A DNA stretch of 64,000 nt from Blumeriella jaapii (Eukaryota > Ascomycota > Leotiomycetes > Helotiales > Drepanopezizaceae). This document shows, piece after piece, positions 43,811 through 55,149 of the stretch; position 1 is the first letter of the stretch; every line of letters begins with the position of its first letter. Both the position numbers and the translations under genes were made by a program. The notes below the pieces were generated by a model that ran no database searches, was not told the origin of the DNA, and was given only the letters and a program-made list of their open reading frames with translations. Where the stretch lies: assembly GCA_009599575.1 (NCBI GenBank), contig VWND01000026.1:326728-390727 (forward strand), read 5' to 3'.

Positions 43811-45300
43811 CGGGGGATGTGGTCGCGCTGGTGTTCGCATTTGCTGCTCGCCTTTGCGGCGTGAGCTTTAGATCGGTATGTCAGAGTCTCCGGTTCTTCG
43901 CCGTTCGCTTCTCATTTCCGCGAGTGGTTTTGTTTCCCTTCACCTTCACCTCTCATTCCCACATGTGGTTTGGTGACCACATTCCCAACTCGCTGAGCGG
44001 CACCGGTTCCTGCTTCACCTCCAATGTCAGGCAAGCACGGGAAGCGATTCGAGCCGGGAGAGTACCATATCTGCTCGCGACTTTGCGGAATGATCGAGGA
44101 TGGAGCGATCCAACCTCGAGCCCCAGCCCCAGCTTCACTCTCCATTTCCTCCTCCCAAACCCTCTTCCCAATCCCTCCTCCCAATCCCTCTTCCTAATCC
44201 CACCTCTCCTACCAAACAGCCTTCACAAATCACACCCTCCTGACACCAGCTCCAGCTCTCACCTTTCACCACACGCAGACCGCAAACCAACCAACAACAT
44301 GGCGCCAACCACCCACCCACCCACCTACCTACCTGTACCAGCACGGTCTTTTGCGCGTCCTTCCCTTCCCTTCTTTGTCGTTCTTGTTCTTCTCATTTGC
44401 AGTTCCCGGGCTCGCTCAGAGCACACCGCTTCACTCCAATCCCACAGCCTCCGCTGGCGCGGCTGCTGCTTGCAGGACCCACTCTCCACACACCATCGCT
44501 CCGCTCTCTCGCCCTCAACCATCACTCCCGGATCAGCTCCTCGGGCACGGCCCTGGGCGCGACGCGTCTCTCGACAAACACACCCACGCGATCCGCCAGA
44601 AGGGAGGAGCGCGGATGGAAGCGATCACGCACGGGGGGGCGGGGGGCTGGGAAGACGCCACAGGATTCGGGGTTTGCTCTCTTCGCTTTTCGCCGCTTGG
44701 TCTCTGCCAACGCTTGGGGCGGCGTGCTTGTCTGCTCTGGCGGGCTGGGATCGGGCCTGCGTTGGTCGGGGTCGATGGATGCGGCATCGCAGAACCTCGC
44801 AGGACACCCATCACCGAGTCTCACGGGACAGGACGCCTCCTACCTCTCCGTCTCCCGTGCTCTTGGGGAGACTGAAATCCGTCCTCTGTTTCGAGACGCG
44901 GAATGCGGCGAGCGGGGGGAAATCTCGGCGGAGGGGAGGGGGGGGGGGGCGCACTACTAGATTCCGCTTCGATTAGACTTGGTGTGTCTCTTTTTTCTGA
45001 CAGCCTGGCGCGGTCTTTCTTATCACGGCGCAGGGGACGCTGTTCATTGGATTTCTCGTCTTTTCCCTCTGGGATGTGTTAAGATCGATGGCGTTCTCAA
45101 GACGGGGTGGGTGGCTTAGATTCGGCTCGCTTAGATCAGGGTAGAGTCAACAGGTGGTCCATTCTGTACTACTTCATCACCGCATAGGAAAGGAAAGCTT
45201 GGCGTTGAAAGGTGAGAAAGCTCTTGCAAGAGAGAGAGGGGGGCATGTATTTATACGTGGATGTGTGTGTAAAGGCAAGAAGAAGAAGAAAACTAAGATT

Positions 45301-45324
45301 AAGAAGAAGAAGAAGAAGAAGAAG
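45301..45324 (+). repeat. (AAG)n microsatellite
   Basis: About eight AAG triplets, with similar AAGAAGAAG sequence just upstream. Confidence 0.7.
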
Positions 45325-45402
45325 CGCTCCTAGCCTAATGCCCGACTTTCATTCCTTGTTCCAAATAGTGAGCCACCTAGCTGGCACGTTTACATACAGT
45401 AT

Positions 45403-45579
45403 TGACTGACTGACTGACTGACTGACTGACTGACTGACTGACTGACTGACTGACTGACTGACTGACTGACTGACTGACTGACTGACTGACTGACTGACTG
45501 ACTGACTGACTGACTGACTGACTGACTGGCTGACTGACTGACTGACTGACTGACTGACTGACTGACTGACTGACTGACT
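45403..45579 (+). repeat. (TGAC)44 tetranucleotide array
   Basis: 177 bases of almost perfect TGAC units with a single interruption (TGGC) near 45528. The minus strand reads as a Gln/Ser-Val-Ser repeat ORF, which is an artefact. Confidence 0.95.
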
Positions 45580-45653
45580 TGACGTCCGTCTCTTACAGAG
45601 GAGGAATAAGCGTGATGAACATATACATGCCTGCCTGCCTGCTTGTTGCACAT

Positions 45654-45742
45654 CTCCTCTCATCTCCCCTCCTCTCCTCTCCTCTCCTCTCCTCTCCTCT
45701 CCTCTCCTCTCCCCTCCCCTCCCCTCCCCTCCCCCCCCCCCC
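45654..45742 (+). repeat. (CTCCT)n/(CCCCT)n pyrimidine tract ending in poly-C
   Basis: CTCCT pentamers pass into CCCCT pentamers and a run of about 12 C. One strand is pyrimidine-only throughout. Confidence 0.85.
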
Positions 45743-47383
45743 TTCCAACAACCAGCCCGCAAACCACGCACGCACACAGTAGCAGCAGCAGCAACCACCA
45801 ACGCAGCACAACCTCCCCCATCACAACAAACCCCCCATCACCAACCACCCAACCACCCACCATCCATCCGCCGTCCAAGCTGCCACACACATGTCTCCCC
45901 CCCTCCCCCCCTCCCCCCTCCTCCCCATCACACACACCCAACGGAAACGAAGGAAAACCAGCGGAAGGGCAAAGCCCGATCCTGCGCCTCTGTCTGTCTA
46001 TCTATCTATGCACAGTCCACGGCCAGGACCGGCGAGGCGAGGCGAGGCGAGGCGGGGGGAGGCCGTTGTGCGTTGTGCGTGTCACGGTCCAGGTGTTCGT
46101 GTCGGTCGGTTCTCGTCACTTGTGCGACGTTCGTTCGTGTGTACGTTCGTGTGTACGTTCGTGTGTACAAACACACTTAAGATAGGCTATGCGCGATCGT
46201 GCATTTTGCCTATTTGCGGAAGGGGGGGGGGGAGGGGGGGGGACGAGAGGAGGCCTGCTCGTGCTACATACCTTAGGTACTGTACATATGTATGTATGTA
46301 TGTGCATACAGATTGTCACGTGGGAATGGCGAGGTAGCTGCTAGCCGGCTTGTACGGACGTATGTATATACATGAAGGTATACATAGTATATACATACAC
46401 ATACACATACACATACACATACATATATATATAAATAGATCGATACCTACCTAGATAACAGCGCTAGCCTACTAATAGGGCCCAGCACCTACCTGCCTAC
46501 CAGCCCACCTGCCCACCTACCTACCTGCCCACCAGCTCACCTGCCCACCAGCCCACCAGCCCACCAGCTCCCTCTCCCTCCCTCTCCCGCTCCGCTCCTC
46601 TCCTTTCACAAGACGACCCGGATCCAGCGAAGGGCCGGCTTCGCATCGCTTGCTGCTCCTGGCCGGGGCCGAGATCTCGCTTCGCGCGGGCCTCGCGCGT
46701 GCTGTTTGTGGTTTACTCGTCTGGGTCCGGGTCTCAGGGCCGGCCTCTCTAGCGAGGTGGATGGGTGTTTGTTTCCCTTTCCCTTGGGCGCGGGGTCTGC
46801 GGCGTGGCTTTTCCTTTGCGCTGTTTGTGGTTGCTCTTTTGGTTTTTTTAACGGGTGATGAGGGAGAAGGGGGGTCTGCGTGCTTGCCTGCTTGCTATCT
46901 CGGTAGGTGAGGCTTGGTTGGGGTTGGCGTTGCTGTGGAGATCGAGTGTAGATTCAAGAGCGGAAAGGACACATGGCCCAAGCTTGAAGGCCCTTCTTCC
47001 TCCCCGTGGACTAGAACCTAGAACCAACAGAGACGGAGAATCGCGTTGAAGGTTTTACTTGTGGAGTGTGGAAAATTGAGAAACAGAACGTGGAAGACAA
47101 TCCAATTCGTTCTGATTTCCTGTTCCAACCTGGGTATAGTGCTGTCTGCCGGTGCCGAAACGCCTCTCTAACAATCCAGTCTCCGTATCCAGCCGGCGTC
47201 CTTTCTTTGCCTGCCTGGTCTGAGCCAATTGCCTCTCCCTGAGTGCTTCGATGCCGGCAGCTCTCCGTCTCGTGATCTGTGAGTACACGCTCGTCTGTTT
47301 CCTGCATCCTGCGTGAAGATCTCCTCTAGTCGCGAATCTCTCTCGCCCTCCGCCCCCCTTCCCCTCTCTTCCCCACGTGCTCT

Positions 47384-48571
47384 TCACTTCGTCTTTAAAA
47401 ACCCCTCGAAAGGCGCGCAAACCTCTTTGATCCTCCCCGACACGCCCTTACTCTGAGCCTCACCCACAACCAGATCCCGCCACTTCCGCGCAAAGATGTC
47501 CTTGTTCTCAATCGTGTAGCACAGCAGCTCGGCCACCTCCTCGTCTGCGCCAACCTCGCCCAGGAACTCCAGCACCTCGAGGTTCGGCGGCAGCGCCACG
47601 GACACCAGCCGCGGGGTCTTCATGCCGAACAGCTGGGTGTCCCGCAGCCGCAGCTCGGCCAGGCGCTCGAAGTCGCGCAGCTTCAGCGGGTTCTTGCCGG
47701 CCAGCGTCGGGAAGTCGATGGCGATGCGCTCGAGCGAGTGCTGCGCCGAGCAGCAGGCGAGCACGTAGTCCTCCACGTACTCCGGGCTCTCCTCCAGCGC
47801 GGGCTCCGGGTCCGCGCGCTGCGTGATGGTGATCTCCCGCAGGGCTTCGGGCAGCACCAGCAAGTCGGCGAGCGCGTCGTCGTGGATGTCGCACTCGAGC
47901 AGGTGCAGCGTCTGGAGGCCCGTGTACCACGGCTTCTCCAGCGACTCGTAGCCGCGCTCGTCGAGCTTGGCACGCCGGATGGTCAGGTGCTCGAGCGTCG
48001 GGTGGCCGAAGATGTGGATGTTCGCTTGGAGATCCCAGTACCCGCCATCCTCGCGCTGGTAGAAGAGCGAGCCTGCGTGCTCGTCAGAGATCCCGTTTCG
48101 CAATGCGGAAGATGGGCGCTTACACGTCTTCAAGCAGGCCAGGTCAAAGGGCCCATTGAACAGGTTCCCGATGCCGTGCGACAGGCTCTCCGGCACCGAG
48201 ATGACCAGGTCCTCGAGGTTCGACATGGTGGAGATGGTGTGCGAGAAGCGATCGATGGGATGCAGCGTGTCGGTCAAGCACAGGAGGTCCGCCATCTCGG
48301 CGCTGGGGAAGTCGACCCGGACATTCTGGATCAGGGAGCCGCGTCGGGGCCGCGTGGCCAGCGATTCGGAGAAGAGGAGATGGTGCTTGGGCTGGTCGAA
48401 GAGGATGGATTTGTACAGCACCGGGTCGGCGATGGCGTTCAGGCGCCGCGAGACAAGACACACGGCACCAAGATCGTGCTGGGTGAGTTGCGCGACGATG
48501 TGGATGAGAAGTTCGTCCGGGAGGTCAGCCAGGGCATGCAGACCCTTCCCGGCCGTCTCGGGCGCCGACAT
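47384..48571 (-). CDS. F-box protein with leucine-rich-like C-terminal part
   Basis: Likely substrate adaptor of an SCF (Skp1-cullin-F-box) ubiquitin ligase. Two exons, 48571-48124 and 48072-47384; the 51-base intron (GTAAGC...CTGAC...CGCAG) is a multiple of three, so a retained-intron form would stay open. Spliced length is 378 aa. The F-box is near the N terminus (about residues 14-58: LADLPDELLIHIVAQL, then LVSRRLNAIADPVLYKSIL). The rest has spaced Leu-rich segments (LEHLTIRRAKL, LQTLHLLECDI, LREITI, LAELRLRDTQL) like irregular LRRs used for target binding. Target unknown; F-box proteins of this sort are numerous in filamentous fungi. Divergent from the pirin gene. Confidence 0.85.
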   Translation of the reverse strand: MSAPETAGKGLHALADLPDELLIHIVAQLTQHDLGAVCLVSRRLNAIADPVLYKSILFDQPKHHLLFSESLATRPRRGSLIQNVRVDFPSAEMADLLCLTDTLHPIDRFSHTISTMSNLEDLVISVPESLSHGIGNLFNGPFDLACLKTCKRPSSALRNGISDEHAGSLFYQREDGGYWDLQANIHIFGHPTLEHLTIRRAKLDERGYESLEKPWYTGLQTLHLLECDIHDDALADLLVLPEALREITITQRADPEPALEESPEYVEDYVLACCSAQHSLERIAIDFPTLAGKNPLKLRDFERLAELRLRDTQLFGMKTPRLVSVALPPNLEVLEFLGEVGADEEVAELLCYTIENKDIFARKWRDLVVGEAQSKGVSGRIKEVCAPFEGFLKTK

Positions 48572-49402
48572 GATCGGGTCGGCCCGAGAGAGAGGGTCGA
48601 GATGACAGGTTGTCTGAGGAGGGAGAGAAAGAAAGAAAGAGAGAAAGGAAGAAAGAAAGAAAGACTAAGAGAAGTAAGATGTTAAGTGAGTCGAGCGATG
48701 TTGTCGTCGACGCGTAGGATTGTAGTCTCGTGATCTTGCCACTTAGCCGCTTTCAGACAAGATTTGGCCTTGGCGCTACTTAGCGGGCCGAGAGCGCCAA
48801 GGAAGCCTGGGACTGGTGTGGCATGATCACGTGATATGGCACTTGCGGTCTGGCACTTGCGACAACAGCATTTGCATGATCAGGGAGGAATGTGGGAGGG
48901 TACTGTACATAGAAGGATGAGGATTCACGGAGGCTGGGCCGTACTCGAGGATGGAGACCGCATCTGTCAGCATACGTATCCCCGTGAGCATTTCACTCAA
49001 GAGCCATCGAAACTCAGACTGAGACGGTTCTCGAAGACTAAGGCTCGATCTGGAGAAATCGCAAATCAGACTCGTGATTTACAGGCATCAGACAAGTCAC
49101 TCTGTCAGCCCTTCAACGCAAAATGCTGGGCGTGCTGAGGTATCTCCGTAGTGTTTACATCCAGCCGAGTGAAGGACCCGAAGCGAGACGCGGGGTGCGG
49201 GGGTTACCGCAAGCAGCTAGATTGGCTGAGTAATCTGCTTGGTCACGACTTCACATCAACATGCTCAACCATGGCCGCTATCAAAGCATCACCAATGCCT
49301 TAAGTAATCATCTCCTATCCCACATCTCGACTCCTGCTTTCTTCTTCTCCTTCTTCTCCTTCTTCTCTTCTCTTCTCTCATGTTCGCCTGCTCCGTGTAT
49401 AA
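48572..49402. promoter_or_regulatory. Divergent promoter region between F-box and pirin genes
   Basis: About 830 bases shared by two divergently transcribed genes. A (GAAA)n-type purine tract at 48621-48664 lies in the F-box leader. A CTTCTTCTCC pyrimidine tract at 49340-49380 lies just before the pirin ATG, with a TATAAA word at 49398-49403 overlapping that start. No coding sequence seen. Confidence 0.5.
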
Positions 49403-50518
49403 ATGAAGCTTCTCTTCCTCTCCTCTTCCGTTTTCGTCTTGCTCATCGGCATCTTCTACCATTCTCACCTCCACGACCTCTTCCAAAACGTCGCAAGCTA
49501 CGTTTCTACAGCCGCGCCAATTCGACCCGTCACCACAGCATCTCCGGTCTCGTCGATGAGCGCGATCAACGCCGTCAAGAACACCATGTCCAAAGCCCTC
49601 TCTCACGCCAGAATCGTCCCCCGCCGGTCCAGCGACCGCGGCCACGCAAACCATGGCTGGCTCGACTCCTACCACACCTTCAGCTTCGCCAACTACCACG
49701 ACCCGCGCTATCAGAACTTCGGCAGCCTGCGCGTTCTCAACGAAGACCGCGTCGACGCCGGCGCCGGCTTTCCCACGCACTCTCACCGCGACGCCGAGAT
49801 CTTCTCCTACATCCTCAGCGGCGAGCTCACGCACCGCGACAGCATGATCACGAAGGGCGCCGAGGGCACACCCGGCGACGACTTCTACCGCATGAAGCGC
49901 GGCGACGTGCAGTTCACGACCGGCGGCAGCGGTACCCCCCCCCCCCCCCCCCCCCCCATCGCAATCCGAAAATTCCCATGCTAACATGTGACGCGCACAG
50001 GCATCGCGCACTCGGAGCAGAACGAATCCGAGCAGCAGGTGCATTTCCTGCAGATCTGGGCGCTGCCCTGGGCCCGCGGCCTGACACCCAGGTACCACAC
50101 GCGGACCTTCAGCGAGGCCGCCAAGCGCCAGGCCTTCCTGCCCATCCTGTCGCCGCTCGTGGGTGGCCGGGGCGCGACGCCGGTACAGGAGAAGGCGGCC
50201 GTGGCGACGCTGCCCGACACGATCCCCATCCACGCCGACCTCGTGATGGGCGCGGGCATCATCCCCGTGGATCGGCGCTTCAAGTGGACGGTCGGCGCGG
50301 CCGCGGGCACGGTGAGCAAGACGGAAGGCAGGAATGTGTACATCCACCTGCCGATGACGAAGAAGGGCAGCGCGCGGGTCAGGATCGATGGGAGAGAGGA
50401 CGCGGTGCTCAGCGAGGGCGACGGCGCGTTTGTGAGCGGCGTCAACGCAGGCGATGTTTTGAGCGTGGAGAGCGTGGGCGAGGCGGAGGCGGAGGTGGTG
50501 GTTCTGGACTCGGATTAG
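49403..50518 (+). CDS. Pirin-family bicupin protein with hydrophobic N terminus
   Basis: Metal-binding double-cupin protein; relatives act as quercetin 2,3-dioxygenases or as nuclear redox sensors. Exons 49403-49931 and 50001-50518, intron 69 bases with a TGCTAACATG branch site; 348 aa. The N-terminal cupin has SYHTFSFANYHDPR, FPTHSHRDAEIFSY (H126, H128) and, across the splice, GIAHSEQNE (H180, E182); together these form the usual His-His-His-Glu iron site. The C-terminal cupin (QIWALPW, YHTRTFSE) follows. Residues 1-22 (MKLLFLSSSVFVLLIGIFYH) are strongly hydrophobic, a signal peptide or membrane anchor, unusual for pirins. Use of M52 (MSAINAV...) would give a plain cytosolic or mitochondrial protein. 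A run of 23 C directly follows the GTA of the splice donor. Confidence 0.9.
49935..49957 (+). repeat. Poly-C run of 23 inside the pirin intron
   Basis: Starts three bases into the intron (G|GTACCC...). It would hinder sequencing and perhaps splice-site recognition. Confidence 0.9.
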
Positions 50519-51596
50519 AAAGACAAGTCCGCTTTTTTTTGATCGAGGTCGTGTTGAGATGCAAATTGAAACGCCGCTCTCACACCTGATTTTTATTTTC
50601 TTTCGCCTGCTCCTGTCGTCTCGTGGAGCTCTTTCCCCCTCCTCCTCTCATCCGACATCCACTGGACAGCTTGCTCAGTGAAGTAGTTCTCGCTAAATCT
50701 CGCTTCCGGCCCTCCTTTGTTTACTTCCACCAATGTCTCCACTCACACCCACCACCCTTCTACTGTACTGCACAGTACAGTACATTACCTACATCCGATC
50801 CGACCCCACTCAATCCCCTCTTGCCCATCCACCCCACAAACCTCCCACCCAGGAGCCGAAGACCCCCCTCACCCCCCCCTCCTTCCACCCAGCACCCACC
50901 GGCCCACCCGCCGAGGTACAGTACAGTACAGTACAGTAGACAGGCAGCCAGCGAACTCGACATGCGCGGCGACAAAGAGCGTGACTTAATTGTCCTGACG
51001 AGGGGCAAAAAAGAGAATCCATAAGAAAGAAAAGAGAATTAAAAGGAAGGAAAGAAAAAAAAAAAAAGAGGCCGAAGATAATTTTTTTTTTTTAATTAAG
51101 TGAGGGCTGTCGTCTCCCGTACACTTCCCATTCCCACTTCCCACTTTCCCACTTTGCCTTCTTCCCTCTCTCTTCCTTCCACCAAGGCTGCTAGCTAGCT
51201 AGCTAGCTAGCTACTGTACTGTATGTATGTAAGCCGCGCAAAGCTCGCTCGCGTCGCAAATGCATCCCTCTTTCTCTCTCTCTCTCTCTCTCCGTGTGTA
51301 CTGTAAGCATTTACTGTACAGTACAGTACATACATACGACGAAGTCCGTCGTATTCGCACTCGGAAAAAGGTTTTTTTTTTATCCTTTTTGGGTTTTTTC
51401 TACGATTCGGCGAGATACGCACCCCGTGCTGCAGCACCGAGGAGGATTGAGCTTGAAAAATGGGGCGGGAGGGGGGGGGCGCGCGCGGGCGGGGAGGGAG
51501 AGCGTGCTTGGCTGCAGCTTGTTTTGTGGTGGTGGCGGCGGTGGTGGAGAGGGGAGGGGAAGGGTTTTTTGTACAGGGGCGTTTCTTTGATCGATT

Positions 51597-51701
51597 TCCT
51601 TTGCTATGCTTTGCTTTACTTTGCTTTGCTTTACGCTACTTTACTTTGCTTTACTTTGCTTTACGTTGCGTTACGTTGCTTTACTTTACGTTGCTTTACG
51701 T
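51597..51701 (+). repeat. (CTTTGCTTTA)n-like degenerate array
   Basis: About 100 bases of CTTTGCTTTAC, CTTTACGTTG and CTTTACTTTG words in mixed order. Confidence 0.8.
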
Positions 51702-52370
51702 GCTGACATGGTTTCGGCCCGGGAAGCGGATAAAGGGTATGTACAGTTTCGTACAGTACAGTGCTGTGTCGCTACGGAGAGCGGCACTTAAGGTTCGCAA
51801 CGGGGAGACGCGTGTATCTGGTAAAGTAGTGTTTGTGGGCGGGGCCGGTAGCCAGCGTTTCCTGTTCTCCCCCCCGTATCGATGCTCTCGGTTTGGAAAG
51901 CGAAGACCATGGACTGTACTGTACGTGCCTCCGGGCAAGGCAAGCGGGGTACGGCGGGGTATCATGACTTCTGCTATGTACAGTACAGTGCTGTACAGTA
52001 CATCGTAAGCGTCAGGATTCAGGGGACAACATATAGGTGGTACGTACGGAACTGTACGCCCTCCCGGGCGAAAGAGTTACAGCACGTGTACAGTACTGTA
52101 CAGTACTGTACAATGTACACCCTGAGGGTTGGAAGCAAGGGTTGTTACTATGTAGGACCAGAGAGTTTCCGCAGGTAATCAATTCGCCGGGGGCGGAGTC
52201 ACTTCGTCGTAGCTGCCACGAGGTCAAGGTTGGCAAGCGGTAAGTCGCTATGCAAGGTCAGTCAGTGAAAGCTAAGCATTTTGGAGCACATCAGTGATCG
52301 ATACTTCTCCGACTTGGAATTGTGAGGTTCTGCTGCACAAGAGCGCTTTTCCTCAGGAAACATTTCTGTT

Positions 52371-52440
52371 TACAGTACAGTACAGTACGGTACGGTACTG
52401 TACTGTACTGTATGTACATTACCACTGTACTATACTGTAA
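52371..52440 (+). repeat. Cluster of GTACA / GTACT pentamers
   Basis: Three ACAGT pentamers, two GTACG variants, then three TACTG pentamers make an inverted-symmetry cluster, followed by further CTGTA words. This is one of the densest clusters of the dispersed motif. Confidence 0.85.
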
Positions 52441-53354
52441 ATACCAGAAGACTTGCGTCTGAACTGGGAGCTAGCTAAAGTAGCTACCAAGTTCTCGATT
52501 GCAAGAACATCCAAGTCGCCCCAGAACTCCTCTTATTCTCTCCCTCCGCCATCTCCACGACGCGAACCAAGAGCGGGGACGTGGATCGGGGGCCGCTGTC
52601 ACAGCCCATGCGAGCGGTGCCAGAACATCGATCCCGATTTCTCTGGATGTGGGTATTTTCGGTCGTCCCCAACCTGGAATCGCGTGCGTCGATCAGCACG
52701 TCCTCGTGGGATCTCGAGAGGAGGAAAAGAAGAGAAAAAGAAAGAAAGAAAAAAAAGAAAGAAGCTGCACGCCATCGTTCCAAGCATCGGCGCCCAGATG
52801 ATGCGCTCGCTCGGCATGTGGCCACCCAATCAGCGCCCAGCTGGCTCTCAATCCCACTACCAAAACCCCCTTTCTACAGCACGGTACAGTATATAATACA
52901 CAAATTGAAAAAGTGCCCAGTCTACATACAGTACAGTACAGCACTTACTATATATACTATATTTACAGTTCACACGGAGGATCCAGCGGTCTGATCGCAA
53001 GCCGCGGTTAGTATGTAACTAGTCCTTAGCACTAAGCGAGTACGTCAACACCAACCGACCACCGGGACGGAAACGCGGCGGGGAGCCCACGCCCGTTTAT
53101 GTAAGTCAAGTACAGTAGCACTGTTTTTTTGTCCGTCCGCTGGTTCGGACGGGAAGGGCAAAGCGAGAGCTGCGTCACTCGCTCCCGCGGCGGGGTGGGA
53201 CGGCGTCGTGCTACTGTACCTACTGTACAGTACTGTACTGTGCATCAGTAAGCAGATGTCGCGGTGTCAAGCGTCGCAGCCAGTGGTGGTCATCGATCCG
53301 CATGTGTGTAGGTACAGTACCGTACAGTCTGTAGCCCCTGCGTAATCGACGAGC

Positions 53355-53437
53355 AAGCAAGCTAGCAAGCAAGTAAGCAAGAAAGCAAGCAAGCAAGCAA
53401 GAAAGCAAGCAAGCAAGAAAGCAAGCAAGCAAATCAG
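53355..53437 (+). repeat. (AAGC)n microsatellite with AAAG/AAGT variants
   Basis: AAGCAAGC units interrupted by AAGT and AAAGC. Same unit as the tract at 4844. Confidence 0.85.
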
Positions 53438-54008
53438 TAAGCAAAGCATCTATCAAGCGAGACTACGGACTGCGGACTACGGGAGGATGATGTACAGTGC
53501 AGTACCACGGCCGCATGTCAGCTCTGCCTCTGCCTTGGATTCTCGAGTCTAGCATGATATGTACAGTACATACAGTACAGCACGGTAGAGCACGTGTAAG
53601 CTCCGTACGGCGTGGGTCTCCAAGAGCCGATCCCAGCAGCGTGGACATGGCTTTCTTCAACTGCGTGCCGTTACGGATAATGACTCGCGCGTGGCACGGC
53701 AACGTACTGTAATGCAGAGAGACGAGGGAGAAAAGCGTGGTTTGGGAGAAAAGCGTGGTCTGGGACATTGGAACCGTGAAGCCGCCGTGCGTAACGGACG
53801 CTTCTGTGCATGTCCTGCTGCTGCGCCTGGTTCTCGACGCCAAATCCAGACTCCGACCGAAAGGCCCATTGAGTCCAACCTTTTAAAATACACATGTAAC
53901 GAACAGAGGGGGTATCGAAAACTGGAAAATGGGACCAAACCAAAACAAACTCGCTTCAGCAAAGCAACACACGCGCTCCCACCACCACCAAACCCACGAG
54001 GCCCGTTA

Positions 54009-55149
54009 TCAATAGGTCATGCCGTGCATGTTCTCGTAGACCCCCGCCCACGACAGGTCGGTGTCCACCTGGTGCGCACTTGTGCTGTAGACGGAATTGC
54101 ATTCCAACATGCCAGGCCGAATCGTCCCGTCGTGGGCGAAAGCCTCCACATCCGCGTGTCTCGCTAAGGGCCTCGCGTAACTCGAGCTTGTTGATTCCAG
54201 CGCTGCGCCGGGACCGAGGAGGCCGTCTGGGTATGGCCACGGAGCATAGGACGCACCAAAAGCTGGCGACTCGGTGTACATGTGCGACGGGACGCCATAG
54301 CTCGCGTCTAGGGATGAACACGGTCGCCGGGCGTCCCGGTCCGCCGCTTCGTGCGGGCTTGCGTTGATCGGATGGCGGTCCCCCGTCCCGTTCGAGTGCT
54401 CGCTCTCACTGCTGCTCGCCCGCTCCGCTGCGAACCCGAGGGCGCCGGAGACAATGCTTCTGTCTTGATGTACCGCCCCACCTCCTCCGCGGCCGACTCA
54501 CACGGCGTGTTCTGGATGCGTGCTTGCAGCTCCACGAAGTCTTGTTCTCCTTCGGCAAAGGCGTAGGGCAGGTCTGGCGAGTCTCGAATGCACCCGAGCT
54601 TGGATGCGATGTCGTGAATGACGGGCTGCGATTTATCGTTCATGCCCGGTTCCCCGAGCTCCCATGACTCGCCGTTGCGAACCATGGCATAAAGCTTGTA
54701 GACCGTCGCGATCAGGGCGTATTGGGTATTCTCCAAAACCTCGGCGTACCTAGCCGGAGCTCGTTAGCGCGATCCTCGTCTCCTGAGCCGTAGCAGTAAC
54801 ACACCCTCGAGGCAGTTGCTTGAATTCCGTCTTTTTCCTACTTCCTGCCGTACATACCAACCCATCATCTTTGCATCTCTTACAGGGCGATTCCCCATCG
54901 CACTGGTCGGGTTAGTAGAGGAGGTTGATCGCTCCAGGTCTGCCTTACCTTGGTCTTCTTCATTCTACATCTTTCACATGCTTTCCACACTCGCTTATGT
55001 CTTCCGTCCAGCATGCTAGAGCTTGGTTCGTGTGCCGTGCAGGACCTTTTGACAGATCTGTTTAGAGACTTAGTCGGTTTTGACATTTTTCTTGGGGCTC
55101 TAACTTTGGCGTCGTCTAATGGCGGAGAGGGCAACCCAAAATTAGACAT
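54009..55149 (-). CDS. Zn(II)2Cys6 transcription factor, C-terminal frameshift
   Basis: Fungal binuclear zinc-cluster regulator. Exons: 55149-54949, 54902-54805 and 54749 downward; introns 46 and 55 bases. The cluster spans the first splice: C58, C61, C68, C74, C77, C84 (CERCRMKKTK/CDGESPCKRC), with the usual basic first loop. The conserved LPRG/YAEVLENTQ segment follows across intron 2, then VYKLYAMVRNGESWELGEP. In the spliced frame a stop occurs at 54308-54310 after 246 residues. Another frame stays open from about 54440 to a stop at 54009 and reads like the natural C terminus (ASSSESEHSN..., ending AGVYENMHGMTY). A one-base indel near 54411-54452 is therefore likely. ATG 55149 is the first in frame, but the frame is open and protein-like up to 55323, so an upstream exon is possible. 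Target genes unknown. Confidence 0.82.

Larger units (their letters stand above)
43811..47383. other. 3.6-kb repeat-rich gap; no gene seen
   Basis: Open frames at 43711-44976 and nearby are overlapping in several registers, arginine/serine-rich and unrecognised, so they are treated as chance frames in GC-rich DNA. Simple repeats are listed separately. Confidence 0.45.
50519..54008. other. 3.5-kb repeat-rich gap; no gene seen
   Basis: Dense in TACTGTAC/GTACAGTAC words (50768-50785, 50917-50939, 51210-51225, 51312-51330, 51740-51762, 51912-51925, 51978-52002, 52091-52115, 52371-52440, 53210-53243, 53560-53583) and in simple repeats. No supported coding frame. Confidence 0.5.

Noticed and set aside
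43711..44976. 421-codon plus-strand frame
   Set aside because: Begins inside the small cysteine-rich gene in another register, is compositionally biased, and competes with equally long frames in other registers.
45349..45801. Gln-Ser-Val-Ser repeat frames
   Set aside because: Artefact of the TGAC array.
48156..48685. Plus-strand frames opposite the F-box gene
   Set aside because: Antisense shadows; the minus-strand F-box protein has clear motifs and a splice-consistent structure.
49289..50347. 352-codon minus-strand frame opposite the pirin gene
   Set aside because: Shadow of GC-rich codons; the plus strand carries the cupin motifs.
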